A stretch of DNA of 64,000 nt, from NCBI GenBank assembly GCA_905250025.1, contig CAJNOJ010000028.1, positions 62,001-126,000 of the forward strand, written 5' to 3'. The position numbers were made by a program, and so were the translations under genes. Each line of letters opens with the position of its first letter. Within the stretch, counting starts at the first letter, position 1. The DNA is from Adineta ricciae (taxonomy: Eukaryota > Rotifera > Eurotatoria > Adinetida > Adinetidae). The notes under the pieces are model-generated. The model ran no database searches, was not told the origin of the DNA, and saw only the letters and a list, made by a program, of their open reading frames with translations. Of the stretch, positions 50,957 through 64,000 are shown piece by piece.

Positions 50957-51681
50957 TTATTTACCATAGTATTGTGGACCATAATATAAATAAACGTAGT
51001 TGTAAGGTGTATAACGTAGTTCACATCGTCGACCCCGGTAATATTGTGGACATGCACAGTACGGTTGACCGTAAGCATTTGTACATTGACCGCCGTTGTA
51101 ACACCTAGAATGAATATGATGAACAAAATCTTGTAGTTTTTTTTCTAATGTGCAACATACCAGCTAAGATCGCATGATTGCCGACAGTAGGATGCACAAT
51201 TGGCACCATATGTATTTGGCGGACAAATACAAACAGCTTGAAGCGTAAGTTGATTAACAGCACAAGTACCACCGTTCGTACATGGATTGTTTATGAGACA
51301 TGGATTAGAAGGTAACGGAGTGGATGGACAATCCGGATTAGCGATAATATTATTTGGGCAAACGCATATATAATGTGCAGGATTTTGATTTGTTGGAATA
51401 CATGTTGCACCAGCTGGACATGTGACTAATCCGCATTGAGTTCCAATAACAGGTGGAAAGATTGTCGTAGCAATGCTATTACTACATGCAGCAGCATTTG
51501 CTCCCAAAGTCATGTTGGGACAAAGACACGAGAAGACAACATCCGTTTGAACACACGGATAAGGTCCACAAATAGCAATCGCAGCAGCAGTGCAAACATT
51601 TTGAGCCACTGTTCTGGATAATAGCATTGAACACAGAATTGTAGCAGTAAACATAGTATTCCACATCATTATTGTAATCAA
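50957..51681 (-). CDS. Small secreted protein with four EGF-like repeats
   Basis: Two exons (51161-51681 and 50957-51104) give 222 residues. A signal peptide starts at 51681 (MITIMMWNTMFTATILCSML ending near VAQ). Four cysteine-rich units follow: CGPYPCVQTDVVFSCLCP, CGLVTCPAGATCIPTN with YICVCP, CLINNPCTNGGTCAVN with AVCICPPNTYGANC, and CRQSCDLSWCYNGGQCTN with YCACPQYYRGRRC. The last one is completed across the intron and matches EGF consensus best. The tail is tyrosine-rich (YTPYNYVYLYYGPQYYGK). There is no membrane span after the signal, so it is probably secreted. I recognise no orthologue and do not assign a function. Confidence 0.8.
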
Positions 51682-53405
51682 AGGTCAATATGTCAGTAGT
51701 CGCCTTGAGAATCTGCTCTTGAAATTTGTAAATCGAAGGCTGTTTTTATAGGCTTTAGCAGATATAATGATGATTTCAAGAACAAATATTTTCTTCGAAA
51801 TCATAATTCTTTCTCCAACATTGACCATGAAACGTCTTTACATTCGAATGCCAAACTTGAAGTTTTAACTAAGAGGATCCAAATGATGTCATTCGATCTG
51901 TTTATCTTCGTATTAAACTCTTAGCAAGAAAAACACCGAGAATTCGATCGCTATCATTTCTTTCTTCATTCATCTTTTATATCAAGAATAAATTGAGTTT
52001 AATATATGAAATTCGAGCAGACATTATACCGATGTTCTAATGCGTTGTTCCGCGTAAGTCAAACGCAAATAAAGGTACTATGTGAACGTATTGTCATTAG
52101 CAAAGAACGAAGCCCTAATATGAATTTTTCGAATGACTGATTCGAGAGAAACGGAGGACCATTTGGTTTTTTCTCCGTTTAGACTATAGAAATGTAAGTA
52201 CGTGTTTTCATCGCTAATAGATGCATAAAAACAATCTAAATGTCAGGTTTGAACTTCTATCATTCATCATTATTGTCATGATTACGTTCCCTCTGTCTCT
52301 TCCTATAACCAATCTAATAGTTAATGATGTGAATGTATAGTTTACTTCATGGCTGTCGATATTCATTGATTGTAAACAAAAAATACCTTCATCTAGGTAC
52401 CTTTTAGGAAGAAAAGTGCGCGCAGGTTATTATTTGTTTATTCATTTCCAATGACATAAGCCCTTGATACAGGTGATTTCATCTGAAAGCCCAGCGCATA
52501 TTCGAAATATGTATCACGTGAAATACAACGACTGCTATTTCACGCCTAGACAATCAGTCATACAAAGAAATCGGCTGACATCAGCGTTCGCGTTTGTCAA
52601 CATATTTATTGAAGATATTGCATATCTCAATGTATTTTTTGCAAATCTGCCATCACGTCTGAAGAGATAATATGAAATATACGTGAGAACAACAAATTCA
52701 AGGTTTTCGTCCTGAATAATAAATCAACGACAATGATTATATCTTATCGTACGTGATTGAAAATATTACACTTACATTGACTATTATTTCAAGGAGACGA
52801 AGGTGTCAAGANATTCGAGCAAAGAGAGAAAAACCAACAAACAAAATGGCACGCGAACAGAGAGGCAAATATATGTATATATATATATTTACAATGGAAC
52901 AACAACGAAAAGTAAACAAAAGAAGAAAAAAAACTTTTTAATAAACAAGAGACAGACTATAACAAAATTTTAGTCGGAGTACATACATGAGAGATAGAAA
53001 AACAAACTAGCGAAAGAAATAAGCTTAAATTCGAGACTTTACGGCTCAAATTTACATTTTTTTGTTTATCTCATTTTCGAGTCTACGATTCAATCTCGAT
53101 CTGTATATCACGTCTCACGACTGACCCTGATGTTAACAAGAGAAAAAAAAACAGAAAATCTGTACAACAAGAAAAGAAAAGAATACTGAAGTAGGGAAGA
53201 ACAAAGGAAGAAAAATCCATTTTGTGTCAGATCGAAATCACTGGGTACGAAAAACGACCTATCCTATTCGCGTTCTTCTGATCTAAGGATTCATACGGGA
53301 AGAAGGTAGAGAAAGAAAGGGAAAAGAAAAAAGGCAAAAATGTATAAAAGTAAAACAAATAAACAAAAGAAAAAAAAATCAAGGACACTTTTTTGCTTTG
53401 ATATT
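51682..53405. other. Intergenic region between the EGF-repeat gene and MKNK
   Basis: About 1.7 kb, AT-rich, with one undetermined base at 52812. It carries the EGF-gene promoter and the MKNK 3' UTR. Plus-strand frames at 52464-52670 and 52753-52941 are lysine/serine-rich and unlike any family; I treat them as chance. No RNA gene seen. Confidence 0.45.
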
Positions 53406-56971
<3,566 letters not shown>

Positions 56972-59900
56972 TGTGACTTTTGTCTGACAATTAAAATGAT
57001 AATAAATTATAGTTTTTTTGTGGTAGTATTATTGTGTAAAGCTAGTCCCATCAAATATTCTTCTTCAGCCGATGGACGATCTGTCTTTCACTCACTCACA
57101 ACACACACACACTGTCGATAGTCGCCGCTTGCGCGCCCGAGAGAAATAAAGACTAACGAGAACAGTTTGCTTGCTATATATAGTCGCACAGCTTGCCACC
57201 CTTATTCTTTTTCTTTCTCTTTCTGTCGTTTTTTTTGCTTTCTTTCCTTCTTTACCCCGGCCCCTTGCCCATTTTTAACGACTTACGCATACTCTTTCGC
57301 ATTTGCTATCGCTACATCACAAGACTATATGTGTGCATGAGAAGAAGAAGGAGAGAGAGAATTGAGGGATATATGTATATGCATACACACATAAACACGT
57401 GCTCGTTTTTGTTTACCTAAAAAGAAAAGGATTGGAAGTTCGTTGATCTCTTTACCGATAGGAGACGATTAATCAGTCGCAATAGACGATAGTACTACGC
57501 AGATAACTATGTGTAGAGCAGATGACAAGTTTTGTATGTAGGAAGGGATAATGTGGTTTCGTCATCCCGAATGATATCTATTACGCATTCGGTTAAAGAA
57601 ATAGAAATGGGTAATTGATTTGTGAATCACATGGTCTGCCTAAACGAACGATGTGTAAAGATGATAACTACGATAAATACAAACAAAAACTGATTAAATA
57701 TTTAAACAGCATTTTATATGAGCTAGTGTTGTTTTTCAAGTGTTTACTATTTGTAAGAGATTAAGCGTGAAACGTTTCTTTTTCTTCGATTTCGAGAATA
57801 ATCCAGAATGACACGAAGGAAAAAAAAGTGCGGTGACACATACAAAACAGCTTTTCATTTTTTTTCTTACTAATTATTCATCTGATTCCATTGCATCAGT
57901 TTTTTTGTCTTTCTCTTACTCTCAATCAGATGTGTCATTCCGATTTCTATCGATGACACATATGGATTTCATGATCAGTACCTATATAGCTCGGTATACC
58001 CATGTGAGTGTGTATGACGTGGCAGTAACAACAGATGGTTCCTATTGTTTTTCATTAACGTAGAGAGCATCGAGTTGGCTCCTCTTTCTTTCTTACTCGA
58101 AAAGAGAGAAAAGTTCCTCGAAGCAAGATGGTCACTTTCTCACATTTGGTTTATGCATAAAACGGATTAAGAAAAGAAAGTGCACTCTATATAGATACTG
58201 ACTCGATAGGATTCAATTAGAAACGATGATGCATTACTATAAGGACTAACGCGATCAAAATCAATATGTAGATCGAGCGTATGCGTACGCATACGATACT
58301 ATTTTATATTTACCTTCAACAAGAGATAGTGAAGGACCAGATCAAAAGGCGAACGGGAAAGAGAAAAAGCGCAAATCCGAAGAGGAAAAAATTAACTTAC
58401 AATTGTATTAGAAGGATAGCGACAGACATCAACGTTGGGTGGCATCTTCGATTGCGAATAGGGAAAAAAAATAACATTAAAAATGCAACTAGTTTTCTTT
58501 CGTTTCATATTTATATGCTATCAACCTTGATAAATGTATGAATGACACGTTGCACAAACGACATTTCATCAGCTTGCTGAGAAGAAAAAAAAATGTATAT
58601 ACATCATTCCTTGAAACAATGTCAAAGAATAACAAAAAAAAACTGTAGGATATTGAATTACAATTTCATGCACGAAGCAAAATTGTGGTTTCTCGAAATA
58701 TTTTGTCGTCACTCTTCTCGTTCGATGCAAAGAAAACAAACTGTTTCAATAGAAATGTCCTCATCATTTTCGACTCGGTGACGTTTTTTTTCTTCTTCAT
58801 TTGCTCGCAGAGATGTTGACCACCTCTACATCGACATGTTGTTTTTTCGTAAGACGGAGTAGTGTTTATCATCAAGACTGTCGTCGTGACGGCCGTGAAA
58901 ACGTATTTACAACCTTTACAATATAGCTCTGTTTTATGTTATCATCTCCTCTTCAAGAATTGCGTTACTTCATTCAACTTTGATGGGTAACCCTGGATGA
59001 ATCAGAGTTTGTTTTGTATCAAATTTTCATATTTGATCAAATAGAATGACGCCGTTCGATCTATAAAAATAACAAGCAGCTATTTTTTATTCTCATCACA
59101 GCAATTAAAATGACGCATTCAGTGCACTTCTCCCATCGAACGATTGATTTCTCTGTGGAAAAGAAAAGACGCACAATTGATTCATCTGGTTTATAAATAA
59201 CTTCAGCTAGACACGAATTCACTTCAGCTGTATTTCGCTAAGAAACCAGTCATCGCCATAGATATGCGTTTCTTTTCAAGTGCTTCTTAATTATATTTAA
59301 TAAATATAGCCTTCGCATGCTATTTTTTCTATTGAGTAAACAAATCTCGAAAGTAAAACATAATTCGACATCTCGAAGCATTTAAAAGAACAAAATTTCA
59401 ATAATTTACCACTTTTTTGTTTATGCTAATAGAAAAACCTTAAATAAGCGTTTTAGTCTAAGCTGTGGATTATGTAAATACTACGACTTTTTTGTTTGAT
59501 TTTCTAACTGATACGTATGCTCATGTGAACTCGATGACTCGCCTTATAAATTTGTTCGAAATCAAACATCTTTGTAACTCATACGTCCTACTTATTGATT
59601 TATGCAAAGTGAATATATGAACCTAGTCAATACATTCGACAGGTCTCTTCGGTTACGGTTTGAATATGTGCATATCTATGGTTTGATTAAATAAATATAC
59701 ATCGATTCCGGGAGAGAGAATCATTTCAATAGTGCTTCACACTTTATTATTGTTCAACTTCCACATCCGACATTATTAGTCGTACAATTGCAAATAAGAG
59801 AACGAGAAAGTTTGTGACGAACATGATATGTTCGTCTTTGAAACATCTAAGAACGAAAGCGTAAGAAAGAAGAAGCATAATTGTAATAACATCAAAAAGA

Positions 59901-60325
59901 AGAAGAGAGAGAAAGAATGAGAGGTAAATGACAATAATGAAAAAAAAAATGAACAAGATTGATGCTAAAATCGTCCACAAAACTAATCATTCTCAGATGA
60001 ACAGTTTTGTTGGAAGACGATCTTACGATAGTAAAGAAGAGAAGTAATAGCACAAGAGAGAATAAGAACGAAGCAGATAGCACCAACAAAAGAGAAAAAG
60101 AAGGAAAAAGTTGTGAATGAATTCACACACGAATTGATTTGTTTAGTGTTTGGATCTTCTTAATAGAATCGATTTTCAAGAATAAGACAAAAGAAAAACG
60201 AATTTAATATGTGTGCAAAATATAGAAATATATCATATATATGTATAAATATATACAAAAGGCAGGGACCGGTTAAGTGAATACTAGGACCAAAAGAGAG
60301 AGAGAGAGCAAATCTTTTGATTGGT
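56972..60325. other. Long intergenic region between MKNK and ROCK
   Basis: About 3.3 kb with the MKNK promoter at the left and the ROCK 3' UTR at the right. Features seen are a perfect 18-bp palindrome at 58278-58295 and a (GA)n run at about 60296-60309. Several short plus-strand frames are low-complexity. No conserved coding region, tRNA or transposon was recognised. Confidence 0.45.
58278..58295. repeat. Perfect 18-bp palindrome
   Basis: CGTATGCGTACGCATACG equals its own reverse complement over all 18 bases; the flanking bases do not extend it. It sits in an intergenic region about 1.3 kb upstream of MKNK. A dimeric protein-binding site is possible, but nothing links it to a known factor. 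Confidence 0.6.
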
Positions 60326-63300
60326 TTATTTAGCACGAGCCGGAAGTGTTGATGATTTCTGTTTGGGTGTTTGACCACCGTTATTGCCGAATAGATTCGA
60401 AGCCGATGAACTTATACTCGTATTCGGTGAACGAAATGATGTTGTACTTGTTCTAAAGCAGAAAATCGAAATAAATTACGTTTTAAATCCATACAGTCAT
60501 CGACAGAAACCATTAGCACATGTCGAGTCGATATAAGCAGACTAGAACACGTACCAAAAGGAAGCGTGGCACACACAGAGCAAGAAATTATTTGGTTAGG
60601 GCCTTGAATTTGGTACAAAAAAATACAAATAATAATGAAAAATAAAGATAATCACACATCGATAATTATAGCTTAATCGTTTGGATATAGGTGATTTCTA
60701 GATGTATTTGTACGGATATATGAATAATGGATGGGAAATTTGTTATTAGGGAAGTTATTTCGAAAAAAATAAAGCGGATTGTTCTAGTCGGATTTATCGT
60801 TTGTTTACCGAGAACACCAATCACTAGACAAGAGTGATTTGAGTATATGGTGACGTCGATTGAGAAATTGGTAAAATCCATCTCCTTCTTTGCCTGGAAG
60901 AATCCGTGAGGATAAAAAACGAATTTTACTACGTAATCTTCTCTGTCTGGCTTTTTGTTTTGTTTTATCAAGGTCTCTCTTTTTTTGTTGTTGTTAGGAA
61001 TGATGAAATGAACTAATCGAAATGTTTTCTACGAACCTTGATGAAGATGTTTGATCATGTTGAGAGTTAATTCCACGTTTAGGGATCTTTTTGCTCAATT
61101 TCGAAATCCATTGTTTTTGTTCGTTTTCACTGGCACACATAACCAACAATTCTTTGACTGATAATTTATCGTTAACTAAAAGCAAGCAAATGCAATGAAT
61201 CATTTGTTTACTGGAACAATTTACCTCGACAAGGTAGCATGAATTCTTCTCGGTCATCATAATGTTGTTTATGACAACGAACATGACATCGTGTGCATTC
61301 AAGACACGGAGGCGGCGAGAAAACATTGTAACATGGGCGATTACAAGTTTCACATTGTGTGGGCATGCGATAAGCTACAACAACAAAGCTATGACCTTTG
61401 TACTCAATTGTTTCGCCCGTATGACGATCTTGTTCCTAGATAAGAGAAGAAAAGTTATTATCAAGGCTAAAAGATAGTTCGGTGTACTTGAGGATGAATC
61501 ATTGAGTTCGACATAGTTGTCGTGGAATTATTGAGCGCAGCTTGACCTTCACTATCGTACAGAACTTGAAAGATTTTTGGAATCATGTTTGGATCAACAC
61601 GAAGCACATCGCCTTGAAATAAACAAACATTAATAGATGAAAAAATAACAAGAAACTTGTTCTTCTTACCTTGAGTTACAGCACGAACATGATACAATTT
61701 ACTAGATAAGAGAGAATCAAATCAATTTCATGTATGAAATTCTAATCGAATGACTTACTCGACATCGATGGAAACTGCAGCTAGTTGATCTTTTTCGGAA
61801 TTATATAATAATAGTTTATTCTTAGCAATAACAGCAAACTGTCGTTTCCAACCACCACGTCGAATGTTTCGGGTAGGTATTTGCACCCAACTTTCAAGGC
61901 GATCTAGCAATTTCATCAAAACTTTAACATTGAACTTCTAGGTAAAGATTCGTACCTCGATCGTCGTCTAATTCTTCACTTGTAAGCGAAATGTTATCAA
62001 TTGATCCACGCGTTTCCAGTATTCGCTTGTATTTTTCAAGTTCATCTCTTCGCGTATCCAATTCACGTTTTAGCTTGTTGATATCTTCCGATAATGTGGA
62101 CAACTCCTCATCTTTCTCATTTTGTAATTTCTTGTATTTCAATCGTTCCTTTAAAACAGAACAAAAGAATGCTAAAAATGGACAAAATCAACTCGACTTT
62201 CATTGCACGTACCACTTCGAGTGCTTGTTCAAGTCGGCGAGCAACATTGCGTTCATTTCGATCACGATCATGACGTCGACTACTACCCGTGGGTCGGGAT
62301 AAGAACGGATTGTTTTGAATAGGATTTGTCACGATTTCTTGCAATTTTTTCACCGCCTAACAAAAGACAAACATTCGAAATCTGTTGCACTTAGTAGAAC
62401 GACTTACCGCTTCTTTCTTCGCACGTTCATCATCGGCTTTCTTTCGTAAATCGGGCACTTGACGTTCAAGATCGTGCAATTCTAAAATTGCAGAGAATAT
62501 TTTCACAAAGAAAGACACTCAAGTTGCGAACATACGATCAAGTACAGGTTTGAATTTATTCGACATCGCTTCGCGATCTTTAATTGCTTGTTCAAGATCA
62601 TATTGGCATTTCTCATAACGATCTCGAAACTGAAAGAGAGAAAGAGGCTAAATATGAATGTATCGTTGTTGATGTTACGAACCGTGTTAATTTCCGAATC
62701 TAAAAGAGCTAATCGACCGTTGAAATCGGTGTGTAAAGCTTCGACTTCGATAAGCATGATATTTTTTTCTTTTTCTAATTCTGCACACTGTTCTTGTAAG
62801 AGATTCAAGTTTAGACTTTCGGTTTTCAGTTTCACATTGGTGATTTCCAATTGTTTAGCAAGATTATCTCTACAAAAAGAAACAACAAACACACAATCAA
62901 TAGCAAGTCTCATCGAATATTTACCGTTCATCTTCCAAATTCTTTTGATCGTTTGTAGCTTGTCGTAGTTTTTCTGTTAATTCATTGATTTCGTCTTTTA
63001 ATTCATTCATTTGCGTTCGGTAGAGTACAGAGAATTTGCTTTCGACTAGAACAACCCAAAGCTTTGATTTGCGATTAAATACAAATCATTTTTTACCTTC
63101 AACTTGTTCCTCGTAATCAATGACTTTGTTTTTGATATTTTCGTATTCATGCTGAATCATTCGTAACTCGTCATGCAAGCGTTCGTTTTCTCGTCGAAGT
63201 TGATTCAATTCATTTTCCATTTGTTTTTCTTTGTTGTACGAATTGTTCAGTTGCTGTTGTAGCAATTTCAAATCTTTGTCGTATTGTGTTCGACGTTGAT

Positions 63301-64000
63301 TATCTGATTCCATTTGTTCGATAATTTGTTCATTGGATTGTTTGGACAATTCATGATCATAAATCAGTTGATTATAAGTTGTGGTAATCTGCTTGAGATC
63401 CATTTCCAGGATGCGAACTTTTTTCTGAGTTTGAATCAACTCCTCGTGCGTACGTCGCAGTGACGCGCGTTCGCCATCGAGTTTCTTCTCGAGATCTTTG
63501 AAAAAGAAAATAACTTAGATGGAAAATTCGAAAGTCTCTCGCGAATAGAACCTTTGATCATTTCGTGACTATCATTTTTGATTTCCTCGTCGGTAGCATA
63601 TTGTGTTCCAGCACGTTTGAGCTTTTCGACAAGGAATTGTTCTTGAAGTTTTTGATGGGATACTTCTTCTTCGATCAATTTCGACCGTAAGGAATCGATT
63701 TCGACTTGGAGATTGAGTTTTTCCTAAACGAACAAAAACGATTCGCGAAAAACAGTCACTCGAGCATGTTGGTCAACATACACGTTCAAATAAAACACTC
63801 GATTGCCGTAATTCGGTGAGTTCATTCATTTGTAAAATATCACGTTCTTTGTATTTCGACAATTCGATTGTCATCGTATTGCATTTTTCTAAAGAATCAT
63901 TCGAAAATTTAGTTCATTCATGCATTCATTCGAATTTCGACTTCCACCGTTCAGATATCTAACGTGTCCTTGCATAGCTAACTAAGCAGAAGTTTTCGCT
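60326..64000 (-). CDS. ROCK: Rho-associated coiled-coil kinase, C-terminal half (kinase domain off right edge)
   Basis: Effector of RhoA controlling actomyosin contraction. The window holds the coiled coil (about 63890-61990, Leu/Glu/Lys/Gln heptads such as QMENELNQLRRENERLHDEL), then a PH domain interrupted by a C1 finger, the hallmark of ROCK. PH parts are ESWVQIPTRNIRRGGWKRQF and YHVRAVTQGDVLRVD with IPKIFQVLYDSEGQ (ROCK: PKIFQILYANEG). The C1 insert is GHSFVVVAYRMPTQCETC, CLECTRCHVRCHKQHY and FMLPC, with all cysteines and histidines in place. LLVMCASENEQKQWISKL closes the PH domain. The last exon (about 60452-60326) is Ser/Thr/Asn-rich and ends TLPARAK. The N-terminal kinase and the 5' end are beyond 64000. 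Confidence 0.93.

Noticed and set aside
52464-52941. Plus-strand frames next to the undetermined base at 52812
   Set aside because: Low-complexity, no similarity to a known family, no splice context.

Overview
This window is animal nuclear DNA. It is AT-rich, genes lie on both strands, and most introns are short (about 50-60 bp) with GT-AG ends. Every large gene has a clear metazoan counterpart. The best clue to the organism is a bacterial-type DNA ligase E at 25561-27090; a transferred ligase of this kind is known from bdelloid rotifers. With the compact introns, this makes a bdelloid rotifer the most likely source (inference; no marker sequence was checked).

Layout. 1-2180 (-) is the start of TTC12, cut by the left edge. 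2377-4933 (+) is NCAPH. 5036-9499 (-) is a secreted, probably GPI-anchored protein with four FAS1 domains. 10822-17594 (-) is DNMBP/Tuba, with TRAPPC2 (17700-18134) and COX7C (18295-18599) just upstream on the same strand. 22212-25081 (+) is a Kv4/Shal potassium channel behind a long non-coding leader. 25561-27090 (-) is the ligase, carrying a poly(ADP-ribose)-binding zinc finger. 27480-32368 (+) is a phospholipid phosphatase with three candidate first exons. The (-) strand then carries NAGA (33162-34806), a four-finger zinc-finger protein (35230-37040), B9D2 (37324-38114), MYORG (38325-41047), GSK3 (41833-43669) and FAM221A (45008-46558). SUCLG2 is on + (46859-48773). The - strand resumes with DTWD2, ELP6, a small EGF-repeat secreted protein, MKNK (53406-56971) and the C-terminal half of ROCK (60326 to beyond 64000).

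Most neighbours are functionally unrelated housekeeping or signalling genes. The clearest functional pair is ELP6-DTWD2: both act in tRNA uridine modification and lie 55 bp apart on one strand. COX7C-TRAPPC2-DNMBP is a second tight same-strand run. TTC12 and B9D2 are ciliary genes, and FAM221A may be.

No rRNA, tRNA, CRISPR array or intact transposon was recognised by eye. The most unusual items are the ligase E-PBZ fusion, the Q/N-rich inserts at one position in several FAS1 domains, microexons of 17 nt (B9D2) and 27 nt (Kv4 pore), the interchangeable first exons of the phosphatase, and a GSK3 without the vertebrate Ser9 inhibitory motif.
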